This document shows, piece after piece, positions 1 to 8,820 of a stretch of DNA of 16,421 bases (positions are counted from its first letter, which is position 1; each line of letters starts with the position of its first letter). Origin of the DNA: Thermoprotei archaeon (GTDB lineage: Archaea; Thermoproteota; Thermoprotei_A; Sulfolobales; WANQ01). The notes beneath the pieces are model-generated. The model saw only the letters and a list, made by a program, of their open reading frames with translations. It had not been told where the DNA came from and searched no databases. The DNA lies in the NCBI GenBank assembly GCA_027038805.1, contig JALWGO010000042.1, positions 1 to 16,421 on the forward strand, written 5' to 3'. A program made the position numbers and the translations under genes.

Positions 1-573
1 GTTTAGTACTCTATCACCTGTATTGCTTATAATCTTATCATGTTTGTAGACTATGTCTATTAGTGGGCTTCCAACAATTGAAATATAGTTTCTCGGTATC
101 CCCTCGTGTACTAGGTTTAGAAAAGATAGTTTTGTTGGAGCAAATAGAAAAGCAGCTATGTGGTCAGCTATAATCCTATTAATTTCCTCAGGCATTGCTA
201 GATCCCAGCTACGGTAGCCACTCTCTATGTGTACAAATGGTATTCGTGTCTTAATGCTTGCTAAAGCACTTGCAAGAACGCTATCTGTATCTCCTAGAGA
301 AGCAGTCATTTCTATCCGGTTATTCTTTAACACGTTGTGTAAGCGTATTATCATAGTCGTGGTACGCTGGACTTCCTCTCCATTGCGCGGTATATCAAGA
401 GTTATATCGGGTTCAGGTAGTGATAGCTCCTCTATGAATACTCTTGACATTTCATAGTCGTAGTGTTGGCCAGTCCAGATAAACAAGTATTCTTCTCCTT
501 TTTCTTCGAGTATCTCGAATAGTGATGCTAGCTTTAAGAGCTCTGGTCGTGTACCTGCAATGATTGCTAGCAA
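1..573 (-). CDS. wecB: UDP-N-acetylglucosamine 2-epimerase, WecB family (partial, C-terminus beyond left edge)
   Basis: The minus strand stays open from the edge to base 573 and encodes 191 residues, about half the usual ~370 of this family. The family interconverts UDP-GlcNAc and UDP-ManNAc in the cytoplasm, supplying ManNAc-type sugars for surface glycans. Visible motifs: GTRPE near the N-terminus (nucleotide-binding Rossmann half), TGQHYD, GDTDSVLA, HIESGYRSWD, MPEEINRIIADH, LFAPT, and VGSPLID at the visible end. The acidic residues in GDT, IESGYR and PEEINR match the catalytic Asp and Glu positions known in bacterial WecB; the catalytic His lies in the missing half. TTG at 573 is chosen because no ATG, GTG or TTG occurs in frame for many codons upstream and it puts GTRPE six residues in, as in the family. 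A GGGGT seven bases upstream is a weak SD. It follows the upstream membrane-protein gene after 20 bp and is probably the last visible gene of the glycan operon. Confidence 0.9.
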   Translation of the reverse strand, partial: MLAIIAGTRPELLKLASLFEILEEKGEEYLFIWTGQHYDYEMSRVFIEELSLPEPDITLDIPRNGEEVQRTTTMIIRLHNVLKNNRIEMTASLGDTDSVLASALASIKTRIPFVHIESGYRSWDLAMPEEINRIIADHIAAFLFAPTKLSFLNLVHEGIPRNYISIVGSPLIDIVYKHDKIISNTGDRVLN

Positions 574-593
574 ATACTTGACCCCAGTTTTGC

Positions 594-2366
594 TTATTTG
601 TTCACCTTTATATGAACTCCGTAGTAGAAACCATTATTTACTACTAGATCCTGGGCTCTAATAAGTTCATAAATGCTTAGTGATTGAGTTATATTGTATA
701 AGTTCATTCTACTCAAAGTCTTCATTAGCGATATTGTTCCAGCTTCATCGCTACCCGTTAATATTACAAGGTCGGTATATTTTGGTGGTCCGTACTGCGT
801 CTCATATAGTATGGATATATGTCTTATTTTAGAATACACGTAGAGTATGGGGCTGGATAGTCTTAGATCACTTATTATGAATGTATCATTATTTAAGAAA
901 TCTTTTAAGCTAACACCAGTATCCCATTCGTATTCTTTTGATATTCCGAGAACTCCTAGCTTAACATTGTATCTAGGCTCGTCTTGAATACCATATGATG
1001 CTAAAGCTAGTATTATGAGCCCTATGAGGAACACTATAATCTTTTTAGAACGTGTATATGCGTATATTACTGCTGAAGCATAGGGTACGTAGAGTGCAAA
1101 TAATGTATAAAGATGTGTTATACCTAGGCCTGTTAAATTGCTACCAGTTACTATAGCATATGATATACCTATTATTGTAATCGTTAGAGCAGAGATAGCT
1201 ATATAGTGCTTTAATAATACCTTCTTTACCTTGAATCTCTCTTTAAGTAAATGTACTACTAGGATAGCGATAACTATAGATACGCTAAGAGACCAAGCAA
1301 TGGTTAAGAATAATGAGTTCTTTATTGCTTCATACCATGAAATATAATGAGAGATCATCCTATTACTGCCAAGCAATAGGGATGTTATAACAGATATATA
1401 GTTGAGTATAGTTCTTATTAACATGCTTTTTAAAACAGCAGTATAGATCCAATATAATACGTTTAGAACTATTAAAACTATTAGATAGTCCTTTAATCTC
1501 CTCTTGAAAAATACTAGTATTGTTAAAAATAATGATAGGAAAACAAAATACAATGGATGAGTAAAGACGCCTACTATTGAAATAAGTATGAATAAAGAGA
1601 ACACTAAACGGTTCCCTATAATTTTTCCTTCAAACAATAGCGATATAATATATAATGACGTAATAAATAATATAACGCCAATAACACTATTAGAAAATGT
1701 TATATATACATAATATAACTCGGGTGTTATAACGGCAAGCATGGAGGCGAATACTAGAATTAACAAAGGTTTATCCAGTGGGACTTCTATTTTTTCATTT
1801 ATTATGTGTTTCGCTATAACTGCTATAAATAATATAAATACTATTGTTATTAGTGCACCCCAAAAGATCCGTGAAGAAAATAAATCTAATCCTAACACGT
1901 ATCTTGTTACATAGGCTAAGAAGGGAGCTGTATGGAATTGCTGGTAATAGTCATTGTCGAAAAGCTTGTAGGGTTCCCAACGTCCCCATAGGGCTATGTA
2001 GTCGGCAAAACCGAAATATCTACCTTCCTCAACCGTTGGGAGGGATCTACCTATTTTTAGATACACACTAACTGGAACTAGTGTATATAGTAGTGTTGAA
2101 GCAAGTATAAGGTTAGAGTTATTAATATTAATGAATCTAATTGTAAGTACTAATAATATTACTCCTATTACTAAGAGTATGAAAAGATCTTGCCAAAGGG
2201 TTGCGATAAAGAACAGTATTGGTGGCATAAGTATTAACAAATTTAATATCCTACCATATCGTCTCTGTGCAATATAACTACTTTTGGACGCGACTATTAA
2301 TATAATGATGTTTATCAAGGATAATACTGTAGCAACCAGTATTAATTGTAGTCTAAAGCTCAGCAT
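594..2366 (-). CDS. Large polytopic membrane protein, GT-C glycosyltransferase-like
   Basis: This 590-residue protein has roughly 13 hydrophobic helices over residues 5 to 460 and a soluble, probably extracytoplasmic C-terminal domain (about 461-590). A long hydrophilic loop between early helices (about 104-165) carries acidic and aromatic residues, including FDNDYYQQFH, the position where GT-C enzymes such as oligosaccharyltransferases and dolichyl-phosphate-sugar transferases carry catalytic acids. A buried FTHPLY lies near residue 268. The tail ends in an aromatic-rich segment (NNGFYYGVHI) like the ends of many archaeal GT-C-like proteins. I infer transfer of a sugar or oligosaccharide from a polyprenyl carrier on the outer face, or glycan polymerisation; I recognise no precise family. 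The ATG at 2366 overlaps the end of the upstream GT4 gene by 7 bp (ATGCTGA), indicating coupled translation. The protein at 12891-14393 has a parallel layout. It could instead be a non-catalytic membrane protein. Confidence 0.7.
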   Translation of the reverse strand: MLSFRLQLILVATVLSLINIIILIVASKSSYIAQRRYGRILNLLILMPPILFFIATLWQDLFILLVIGVILLVLTIRFININNSNLILASTLLYTLVPVSVYLKIGRSLPTVEEGRYFGFADYIALWGRWEPYKLFDNDYYQQFHTAPFLAYVTRYVLGLDLFSSRIFWGALITIVFILFIAVIAKHIINEKIEVPLDKPLLILVFASMLAVITPELYYVYITFSNSVIGVILFITSLYIISLLFEGKIIGNRLVFSLFILISIVGVFTHPLYFVFLSLFLTILVFFKRRLKDYLIVLIVLNVLYWIYTAVLKSMLIRTILNYISVITSLLLGSNRMISHYISWYEAIKNSLFLTIAWSLSVSIVIAILVVHLLKERFKVKKVLLKHYIAISALTITIIGISYAIVTGSNLTGLGITHLYTLFALYVPYASAVIYAYTRSKKIIVFLIGLIILALASYGIQDEPRYNVKLGVLGISKEYEWDTGVSLKDFLNNDTFIISDLRLSSPILYVYSKIRHISILYETQYGPPKYTDLVILTGSDEAGTISLMKTLSRMNLYNITQSLSIYELIRAQDLVVNNGFYYGVHIKVNK

Positions 2367-3514
2367 TGTATTAGTTCCCCATATAGTTTCTCAAGCATAT
2401 CTACTTTCTTATCAATAGTATGATTTCTAGCAAATATCCGGGCATTATAAGACATTTTCTCTACTAATACTTTATCCACTAGTAACCCGGCTATTGCCTC
2501 GGCAAGTCCTTTTACATCACCTGGTTCTACTAGAATTCCTGTCACACCCGGTACAAGTAGTTCTTTTACAGCACCTACATTGGATGCTATAACTGGTGTT
2601 CCAAGAGCTTGTGCTTCAAGTAATACATTAGGTGTGTAATCGTTTATCGAAGGCAGGACCAATAATATTGAACGGGCTATGGACTCAATTTTCTCTTTTT
2701 CACTGACTACACCTCGATATACTACATTTTCCGTAAGATTGTAATCTATGATCTTTCTCCTAATGGTTTTAAAATATTCTTCGTCTTTAGAGCCTACTAA
2801 TACTAGTTTAAATTGTAGACCTTTGTCCCTTACTATTTTTAACGCATCAATTAGTATATGGATTCCCTTTCTAGGAATTATTCTGCCAACGTATATTATT
2901 ATGTTATCTTTCTTCTCGAGCGTGTAACCATACTCTAATAGGCCTCTATCTATGCCCGGAAATAGTATCTTGTATAATCTATTCTTATCAAATCCCTTAT
3001 TTAAGAACCATTGATACTCTATGTCTGTGTGTGTTAATATGATATCTATCTTCTTCTTAAAGAATTTTAAAATTCTTATAACTAATGGGAAGAAGAGTTT
3101 CGAGGAGAGATACTCAAGTTCGACTGCTGGGTGATGTGGTTCTAATACTATTTTAAATCCTTGTCTATTCTTTAATCTAAGAATTTGGAAAAGAGGAGGA
3201 TGAATATTATGTAAGTGTACTATTTCCGGGTTCTCTTTTCGAATCACCGTCTCCAGGTTCTTTAGAAGTCTTGCATAGCCTATTTTTAGATTAAGTGATG
3301 CAAGCTTATAGACTCTAACATTATCTATTACTTCTATACCCGTATTAGTAACGCTCTTCTGAGTAACGGGGTCATAGGTACTACTTGCAATAGCAACATT
3401 ATGTCCTCTTCTTACAAGTTCTTTTGCGACATTTCTCACAATTGTTTCTATTCCGCCTATTGACGGAGGAAATGGGTAATAAGTTGAAACAATGAGTATT
3501 TTCAAAATCCTCAA
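2360..3514 (-). CDS. GT4-family glycosyltransferase (GT-B fold)
   Basis: A 384-residue retaining glycosyltransferase of family GT4, probably adding a sugar from a nucleotide donor to a lipid-linked glycan on the cytoplasmic face. The N-terminal domain shows the acceptor-side start (ILIVSTYYP, then IGGIE at 19-23), HLHNIHPP at 100-107 and EPHHPAVE at 125-132. The C-terminal donor domain shows YVGRIIPRKG at about 208-217 and LLEAQALGTPVIAS near 298-311. In the E-x7-E donor motif the second Glu is E300, but the first position is Asp (D292), a conservative deviation. TTG at 3514 overlaps the upstream stop as TTGA. A second in-frame TTG at 3505 would give the family-typical beginning MKILIVST and is preceded by GAGG, so the true start may be 9 bases later. 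It sits between another GT4 gene and the GT-C-like gene with overlaps at both ends. The sugar specificity cannot be read from the sequence. Confidence 0.88.
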   Translation of the reverse strand: MRILKILIVSTYYPFPPSIGGIETIVRNVAKELVRRGHNVAIASSTYDPVTQKSVTNTGIEVIDNVRVYKLASLNLKIGYARLLKNLETVIRKENPEIVHLHNIHPPLFQILRLKNRQGFKIVLEPHHPAVELEYLSSKLFFPLVIRILKFFKKKIDIILTHTDIEYQWFLNKGFDKNRLYKILFPGIDRGLLEYGYTLEKKDNIIIYVGRIIPRKGIHILIDALKIVRDKGLQFKLVLVGSKDEEYFKTIRRKIIDYNLTENVVYRGVVSEKEKIESIARSILLVLPSINDYTPNVLLEAQALGTPVIASNVGAVKELLVPGVTGILVEPGDVKGLAEAIAGLLVDKVLVEKMSYNARIFARNHTIDKKVDMLEKLYGELIQC

Positions 3515-4686
3515 CCCTGAATTATTTCTTCAATTACTTTAATGATCTTATTATTGAATTTTTTCTCATCGAATTCTAGGGCCCTCTTTAAAGCACTATT
3601 AGGGTCAAGAGGCTTATTAAGCGCCATTATTATTTTTTGCGCCAAGTCACGAGCTTCTCTAAAACAGTAACCGTATTGTCCGTTATTTAAAATATCTCTC
3701 CAAGGACCATACTTGCTACATCTCACAATAGGTGTGCATTTAGCTGCTAGTCCCTCCACCACAGCTATTCCAAAAGCTTCGTGTATTGCTGGATGTACTA
3801 TAATTTTTGATGAAGCTAGTTTCTCTAATACTTGGTGGCGGGGGGCATTTATATGAAGTGTTACAATGTTTTCCAAAGAATATTTTCTGATAACGTCTTC
3901 TATGTATTTAATGTATTTATCCGATAACTTGAATCCTATAATACTTGTTCTCACTACTTGTTTAAATTCATCTCTAAGTATTTTTAACGCGTCAAGAAGA
4001 TCCTCAATACCCTTCTCTGGCTGGATTCTGCCAATATATACTATATTGTCTTTTTTCTCAACACTTGGAAGCTTATCTATTAGTTTTCTAACCTGTACTG
4101 GTGGATATAGTATTCGATTATGTATGGGGTTTAACGATTTATTTACATGAGTATACGTTAAGGTAGAGTTGGATAATGCATAGAGGTTCTCGTAACTCCA
4201 GTTCATTAAGTAATAGTATTTAAACATTAATGAATGGATTCTCCATATAAGCCTACCCTTGAAGTTATGCTTAAACTTGAAGGGAACTAGTTCGTTTAAG
4301 ATTATACGTGCTGCATGCGGGTAATGCGAGTAGACAAGGATCTTAGACCCTATTTTTCGGGTAAAGTGTAGTAGAGTTTTCGGTACATCATCTGAAACTA
4401 TGTATAAGTCGTATTTCTTATTATTTTTTGCTATTTTACTTGCTATTAATGCTATATTGTATGGATGCGGTATTCTTTTAGAAATATCTACTACGTCTAC
4501 TTTTATATTTGAATAATCTATTTCTACGTTGAAAAAAGATTGCGACTTATTTAATCCCTCTGGATAAGACGTTATAACTGTTACATCATATCCGTGATCG
4601 CCTAGAGCTTTAAGTATATTTAACATTACAAGGTCTCCGCCTCCAAGGAATTCGCCGTAATTATATAATATTGCTATTTTGCTCAT
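3511..4686 (-). CDS. GT4-family glycosyltransferase, ALG11-like
   Basis: A 391-residue GT-B glycosyltransferase. The N-terminus has FLGGGDLVM (14-21); YSHYPH (119-124) and LSNSTLTYTH (171-180) resemble the corresponding segments of ALG11, the alpha-1,2-mannosyltransferase that extends lipid-linked oligosaccharides in eukaryotes. The donor half has IGRIQPEKG (218-226), HPAIHEAFGIAVVEGLA (298-314) with an intact E-x7-E pair (E303, E311), and SKYGPWRDIL. I infer a cytoplasmic-face hexosyl (possibly mannosyl) transfer onto a polyprenyl-linked glycan; the actual sugar is unknown. A longer reading begins at GTG 4698, but I prefer ATG at 4686: it gives the standard MSKIAILYNYGE start, overlaps the upstream stop as ATGA like its neighbours, and has a purine-rich GGCGGAAAG just before it. 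The stop at 3511-3513 overlaps the next glycosyltransferase gene. Confidence 0.87.
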   Translation of the reverse strand: MSKIAILYNYGEFLGGGDLVMLNILKALGDHGYDVTVITSYPEGLNKSQSFFNVEIDYSNIKVDVVDISKRIPHPYNIALIASKIAKNNKKYDLYIVSDDVPKTLLHFTRKIGSKILVYSHYPHAARIILNELVPFKFKHNFKGRLIWRIHSLMFKYYYLMNWSYENLYALSNSTLTYTHVNKSLNPIHNRILYPPVQVRKLIDKLPSVEKKDNIVYIGRIQPEKGIEDLLDALKILRDEFKQVVRTSIIGFKLSDKYIKYIEDVIRKYSLENIVTLHINAPRHQVLEKLASSKIIVHPAIHEAFGIAVVEGLAAKCTPIVRCSKYGPWRDILNNGQYGYCFREARDLAQKIIMALNKPLDPNSALKRALEFDEKKFNNKIIKVIEEIIQG

Positions 4687-5810
4687 GCTTTCCGCCACAC
4701 TAGTTCCTTAGTTTTAAGATTTCTTAACTGGGCATACGAGAGTATTATTTGATAAGTAACCCACGTTCTAAGAGTCCGGTTTCCTAGTGCTATAACTGTT
4801 AGCAACAATATTATAGTCAGTAGTATGATGCTTATACTACTTAGGGCATAGAAAAACAATATTGATCCAAGCAGTAGAAGCCACGGGTTTACAACGTTTA
4901 GGTAAAACTCTATCCTCCATATAGTATCAAACCTTGACCTCCCTTTATAGAAACCCTTTGCTAAGGCATACTTCTTTGTATAAAGGAAGTGTAAGATCAA
5001 GTGTTGTGCCCGTCTAATCTTTCTAAAGAATTCTCCTCGAGTTTTTACCGGCTCTCGAACTAATGCTTCGGGTATTTGTATTGCACGGTACCCCATGAAG
5101 GCTATTAGTGATGCAGGTGTGCTATCATTGTTCCCAGTATAGTTGGGTAGCCTACCTATTCTCTCTAATAACTTTGATCTAAACGCTACTAACGCTCCAT
5201 TATGTATTGGTGTACTATGCATCTTTGATTCACCTATTCTAATAATATTATAATAGTCTCGGTAAGTTACTTCTATGCTCTCATTATAAGTAGTTGTAAT
5301 ACTCGCTGTGACGGCCCCGACTCTTGGATCATGGAAATACTTTACAGTTTCCTTGAGAGTGTTTTCTCCCCAAAATGAGTCTGCATCAGTAAAAACTATC
5401 ACATCGGTTTTATTGAAGTCTATGTTCTCTAACGCATAGTTTAGGGCATGAATCATACCACGTCTCTCTGACTCTATGAGTAGAGTTGCGTCTAGATAAT
5501 TATTTTTAATAATCCATTCCTTTACTAGATCTTGTGTTCCATCAGTACTCGCAGAATCAACCACTATTATCTTCAACTTATCTTTTGGGTATTTCTGCTT
5601 AGCTAAGTTTTCTAGTTTTTCTATAATATACTTTGACTCATTATATGTTGGTATTATTACTGTTACGTGAGGATCATAGTCTTCCTTTATTCTCAGATCC
5701 CATGGTAGAGACAAGTATTTTCTAACAATAAGGAAATACACTAAGGGTACTCCGAAATGTAATGCCGCTACAGTTATGCCTATAATTAACAATAACATGG
5801 ATATAGTCAA
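4683..5810 (-). CDS. Membrane-anchored GT2-family glycosyltransferase
   Basis: A 375-residue GT-A fold inverting glycosyltransferase. An N-terminal helix (about 3-28) is followed by the GT2 core: VTVIIPTYNE (49-58), VVDSASTDGT (83-92), FTDADS (140-145) with the metal-binding D142-x-D144, and NGALVAFR (204-211). A candidate for the catalytic acid lies in the GNNDS segment near 226-230. Two C-terminal membrane segments (about 306-343) place it at the membrane. The processive QxxRW signature is not seen; the region reads RRAQHLILH, so it more likely adds a single sugar than polymerises. TTG at 5810 is supported by CGTGATG, a close match to the archaeal SD, just upstream. An alternative ATG at 5798 would shorten the first helix. 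It lies 10 bp after the nucleotidyltransferase-like gene and overlaps the next GT4 gene as ATGA. Together with the two GT4 genes it suggests at least three sugars added on the cytoplasmic side. Confidence 0.87.
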   Translation of the reverse strand: MTISMLLLIIGITVAALHFGVPLVYFLIVRKYLSLPWDLRIKEDYDPHVTVIIPTYNESKYIIEKLENLAKQKYPKDKLKIIVVDSASTDGTQDLVKEWIIKNNYLDATLLIESERRGMIHALNYALENIDFNKTDVIVFTDADSFWGENTLKETVKYFHDPRVGAVTASITTTYNESIEVTYRDYYNIIRIGESKMHSTPIHNGALVAFRSKLLERIGRLPNYTGNNDSTPASLIAFMGYRAIQIPEALVREPVKTRGEFFRKIRRAQHLILHFLYTKKYALAKGFYKGRSRFDTIWRIEFYLNVVNPWLLLLGSILFFYALSSISIILLTIILLLTVIALGNRTLRTWVTYQIILSYAQLRNLKTKELVWRKA

Positions 5811-5820
5811 TTACATCACG

Positions 5821-6681
5821 CTAGTAGGTTTTACGTGTCATCTTAGATAGTATTAGGGATCCGAAGCGTTTGTCTCTTAACCTTTCGGTAGCCTTTATAA
5901 GTGAAGACCGGGTTAAATTATCTTTTAATAACTTATCTACGTATATGAGCATAAGTCTGGGGAGATTTATTCTCACTGGTGCCTCAACTAGGCCTTTAGT
6001 AATCATATTTAGATACTCTAATACGATACTTACTGCGGGCAAGATCTTACTTGTCCTTGCTAAATCAACTACATGGTTATTAAACCATTTAGTTATAGTG
6101 AAGTAGTCGTTTAACGTAATCATATTCTCCTTGTATATAGCGTGTGCTATTGTTATAAGAACTTCTGCTTCTCTACTAAGCGTTCGTATAAGCACATCAT
6201 CTATTTTTACGTAGGTGGTGTTTTCTAGTAGAATGTCTCTATTCAAGTATATTATGTTTGAAAAAGACGGATAGATATATAGGTCAACTATGATCCCATT
6301 ATTATTTATAAGTGTTACACAGTAGGGTTCTACTACTTGTATATGAAAGTCCATGTCTCTTAAAATGTTTATTATTTTCCCAAGATCTTTTTCATGAACC
6401 AGTATGTCTAAATCGGAAGGCACGTATACTATTGGTTTAAAGAATTTTATCATGGAAACTCTTTCAAAATCTATTAGTTTTTTCCAGATATTTTTTAAAG
6501 TATTATGTATTATATTAAGCCTCCTTTCTTGGTCAAGTCTTAGTTCGTTGTTTATATCTAGTTTTCTTAATATATGTAATAGTATCTTATTTCTAGCGGC
6601 ATGATTAAATATGGAGTCGTCTACCATGTAGATATGCTTCCTGCCATATACTATGTCTATTAATACCCTAGTTTTGTTCAC
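5821..6681 (-). CDS. Nucleotidyltransferase-fold protein (NTP_transf_5-like)
   Basis: A 286-residue protein. Its centre carries VPSDLDILVHEKDL (87-100) followed by a HIQVVEP strand and IIVDLYIYPS (130-139). Paired acids D90 and D92 plus a third Asp, D133 in VDLY, match the metal-binding triad of the polymerase-beta-like nucleotidyltransferase fold, close to the 'uncharacterised nucleotidyltransferase' family (PF14907). The N-terminal 70 residues and the C-terminal half (about 165-286, including EAEVLITIAHAIYKEN) are helical. Such proteins recur in glycan clusters but the substrate is unknown; an NMP transfer to a sugar, lipid or protein is only inference. GTG at 6681 overlaps the upstream stop as GTGA, so it should be translationally coupled to the P-loop kinase gene. 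No membrane helices are evident, so it should be cytoplasmic. Confidence 0.72.
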   Translation of the reverse strand: MNKTRVLIDIVYGRKHIYMVDDSIFNHAARNKILLHILRKLDINNELRLDQERRLNIIHNTLKNIWKKLIDFERVSMIKFFKPIVYVPSDLDILVHEKDLGKIINILRDMDFHIQVVEPYCVTLINNNGIIVDLYIYPSFSNIIYLNRDILLENTTYVKIDDVLIRTLSREAEVLITIAHAIYKENMITLNDYFTITKWFNNHVVDLARTSKILPAVSIVLEYLNMITKGLVEAPVRINLPRLMLIYVDKLLKDNLTRSSLIKATERLRDKRFGSLILSKMTRKTY

Positions 6682-7316
6682 GGCCTATAACCTATGATTT
6701 TAAATATCTTTTTAAAGACAATTAATGGTCTATCATCTGCTCTAATCACGTCCAGTTCGAGAACTCTAGCGAGAACTCTATATAAGGCAATCTTAAATGC
6801 AACCAAATGTTTATATTTTCTGAAGCCTTGTTTTCTCCTAAATAATTCTTTTAAACCTATATCAAGTACTATTGTTTTAGAGTTCTTATTCATTATTGAT
6901 AGTAGTGTCCGTACTAGTAGAGATCTCGTAATATTGATTTTATTTGTTGCAGTAATCAAGTATACAATACTATCTAATAGATATCTATCAGCTATAACGA
7001 TTTTTCTGCTAAGTAGGGGTAATTCTATATCAAGAAGAATCTTTGGTATAATACCCAGCACTTCTATTATTATCCATATTTTATATAGTCTTGATCTAAA
7101 TAAAGTATGGGTATGAATATTATTATCAAACAAGACTATATGGTTCGATGGCAAGAGCTTATATAAAATATATGCTATTGTATGATTACCCTTGATCCAC
7201 GTAGTCTTAACTCTCTTATTTTTTATTCTTTTCATATAAACTCGTAGTAGTTGGGCCTGTGTGGTTTTACCTGAGCCATCGATTCCCGATAGAACTATTG
7301 CTTTATTGTTATTCAA
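6678..7316 (-). CDS. Thymidylate-kinase-like P-loop kinase
   Basis: A 212-residue P-loop protein with Walker A GIDGSGKT (11-18), DRY at 110-112 in the place of the thymidylate-kinase DR motif, and an IVLDIG strand (149-154) followed by a basic lid-like stretch (LFRRKQGFRKYKH, 158-170). The overall size and order fit the thymidylate kinase superfamily. However, the middle (about 45-100) is unusually hydrophobic, the usual thymidine-pocket motifs are not evident, and the gene is embedded in a glycan operon. I infer a specialised kinase acting on a glycan intermediate or lipid rather than housekeeping dTMP kinase. TTG at 7316 is fixed by a strong SD (GGAGGGT at 7322-7328, five-base spacer) lying inside the end of the flippase gene, and overlaps its stop as TTGA. 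Coupling to the nucleotidyltransferase-like gene suggests that the two act together. Confidence 0.75.
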   Translation of the reverse strand: MNNNKAIVLSGIDGSGKTTQAQLLRVYMKRIKNKRVKTTWIKGNHTIAYILYKLLPSNHIVLFDNNIHTHTLFRSRLYKIWIIIEVLGIIPKILLDIELPLLSRKIVIADRYLLDSIVYLITATNKINITRSLLVRTLLSIMNKNSKTIVLDIGLKELFRRKQGFRKYKHLVAFKIALYRVLARVLELDVIRADDRPLIVFKKIFKIIGYRP

Positions 7317-8815
7317 TATTTACCCTCCTTATCCCTACTAATACTGTTCTTGATCTTATATAGAGTTGGTATAATCTTATTACTATATGGTAATTCTGAG
7401 ATAAGGGATGCTATTTCATTCATGTTTAGAATATTCATCTTTATGTAGAGCATATATGATAGGCCCAGGATAATAATTGAGCCCACTAGGAGGGGGATCT
7501 TAAAGAACAATATGGGTAAAGCTATTATTGATGGAATAGCTATTATCTCAAGTACAGTAATTGTTCCAATATAGTATCTAATAAAGTATGATATAAATAG
7601 ACTTACAACTAAACCAGAGACGGAGCCAGTTAAATAGGATAATGCTGCTCCAATACCTCCCATAATAGGCGTCAATATATAGTATAATATGACTCTAGGT
7701 AAGTTTTGGGATACACCTATAGTTAGTGTTTCATTGTATTTTCCGTAGGCATAGGTTAAAATCGATATATTTGATGATATTATAGTTATTATGGAACCTA
7801 TTACGAGGAGTCTCATTATAGTTGAGATCTCTGGATCATTAATGTTTAGTAGAAGAAGTAGTTCGCCGGGATAGACGAATAATAATATAAACAACGGTAC
7901 GGTTAGTGCTAAAGTTATTTTTAATACTAGGAAGCTTATTCTCTTTCGTTGGTCACTTAATCCGCTGAGAACTGGTAGGGTTAAATTATATATGCTATTG
8001 GTTAATGACAGAATTGCTAGTACTATTGTAGAAGCTATATAATATGAACCCGTTAGAGAAGGATTCGTAAAGTTAAATAATGCTATCACGCCAAGCCATT
8101 GACCTGATAATGCTATAATTGTTGGAACCCAGTTAGCTAAGCCCGCCTTTATAACAACTATGGATCTATGAAAATTCACATGGAAGTATATACCAATTGA
8201 GAATAAATAATACAAGCCTATAGCGCCCAATACTATATAATATGCTATGAATCCTAAGGCTGCTCCAATCCATGTCTTGAGATATAATGTTAGTGTAATC
8301 CCTACAAGGAATTTTACAGTGTTTGCAGCAATAGTTGATATTAATACTTTTGTTGTCTCAAGTTTCGATATCAATAATATTTGTGTATAATATAATAGAT
8401 ATGTTGCTAATAGTATTGAGGAAATATATAGTATTTGAGGCGTTATTGCACCTACACTTATATTATTTGATGCCAACGCTATTAGAATAACTATAACTCC
8501 GCCATATATAGATCCTATAATTATAAATGTACTCCAAAAATACTCGGAGGCCTCCCTGTTATTCTTATGCGAGAACGCTATACCCAAATAGCGCTGTAAT
8601 CCAGTTATTGTGCCGAGACCTGCAGTAGCCCCTAAAAGTAACGCTAATCCTATACAGACACTTGTTAAGCCTACTATCTTTGTACCAGCTATGCTTGATA
8701 AAATCATCCAATACACTAGACCTGATAACTGGTTAGTGATATTGCTAGCATACAACCATATGCTCCTGCCAATAATCCTTCCTACTAAGGCTTCAGCTTG
8801 CTCGCCCTCACTCAT
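7313..8815 (-). CDS. Polysaccharide/lipid-linked oligosaccharide flippase (MOP superfamily, Wzx-like)
   Basis: A 500-residue, very hydrophobic protein with about 14 predicted membrane helices, the size and topology of Wzx/RfbX flippases in the MOP/MATE superfamily. The N-terminal part has the typical pattern of a helix carrying an amphipathic start (IGRSIWLYASNITNQLSG, about 14-31), a Gly-rich second helix (LLGATAGLGTITGLQRYLG), then a cytoplasmic loop (SHKNNREASEYF). Mid-protein motifs such as YAYGKYNETLTIG (about 356-368) also fit the family. Such proteins move undecaprenyl- or dolichyl-linked glycans from the cytoplasmic to the external face. The ATG at 8815 has a GGTAAT SD at 8821-8826. 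It is the second gene of the minus-strand operon, 41 bp behind the DUF1616-like gene, and precedes all the glycosyltransferases, which supports a dedicated flippase for the glycan built by this cluster. The substrate is unknown. Confidence 0.85.
   Translation of the reverse strand: MSEGEQAEALVGRIIGRSIWLYASNITNQLSGLVYWMILSSIAGTKIVGLTSVCIGLALLLGATAGLGTITGLQRYLGIAFSHKNNREASEYFWSTFIIIGSIYGGVIVILIALASNNISVGAITPQILYISSILLATYLLYYTQILLISKLETTKVLISTIAANTVKFLVGITLTLYLKTWIGAALGFIAYYIVLGAIGLYYLFSIGIYFHVNFHRSIVVIKAGLANWVPTIIALSGQWLGVIALFNFTNPSLTGSYYIASTIVLAILSLTNSIYNLTLPVLSGLSDQRKRISFLVLKITLALTVPLFILLFVYPGELLLLLNINDPEISTIMRLLVIGSIITIISSNISILTYAYGKYNETLTIGVSQNLPRVILYYILTPIMGGIGAALSYLTGSVSGLVVSLFISYFIRYYIGTITVLEIIAIPSIIALPILFFKIPLLVGSIIILGLSYMLYIKMNILNMNEIASLISELPYSNKIIPTLYKIKNSISRDKEGKY
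7322..7328 (-). promoter_or_regulatory. Strong SD for the P-loop kinase gene
   Basis: GGAGGGT on the minus strand, five bases before TTG 7316 and inside the last codons of the flippase gene. It fixes an otherwise doubtful TTG start and supports translational coupling. Confidence 0.7.
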
Positions 8816-8820
8816 TATGC

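Noticed and set aside
227..457. Plus-strand open frame of 76 codons
   Set aside because: It lies antisense to the clear UDP-GlcNAc 2-epimerase frame and has no recognisable domain or SD.
4687..4698. GTG start giving four extra residues on the ALG11-like GT4
   Set aside because: ATG 4686 forms an ATGA overlap with the upstream stop and gives the usual family N-terminus.
6694..7116. Plus-strand open frame of 140 codons
   Set aside because: Antisense to the P-loop kinase gene, whose Walker A and SD make the minus strand the real one; the composition is that of a shadow frame.
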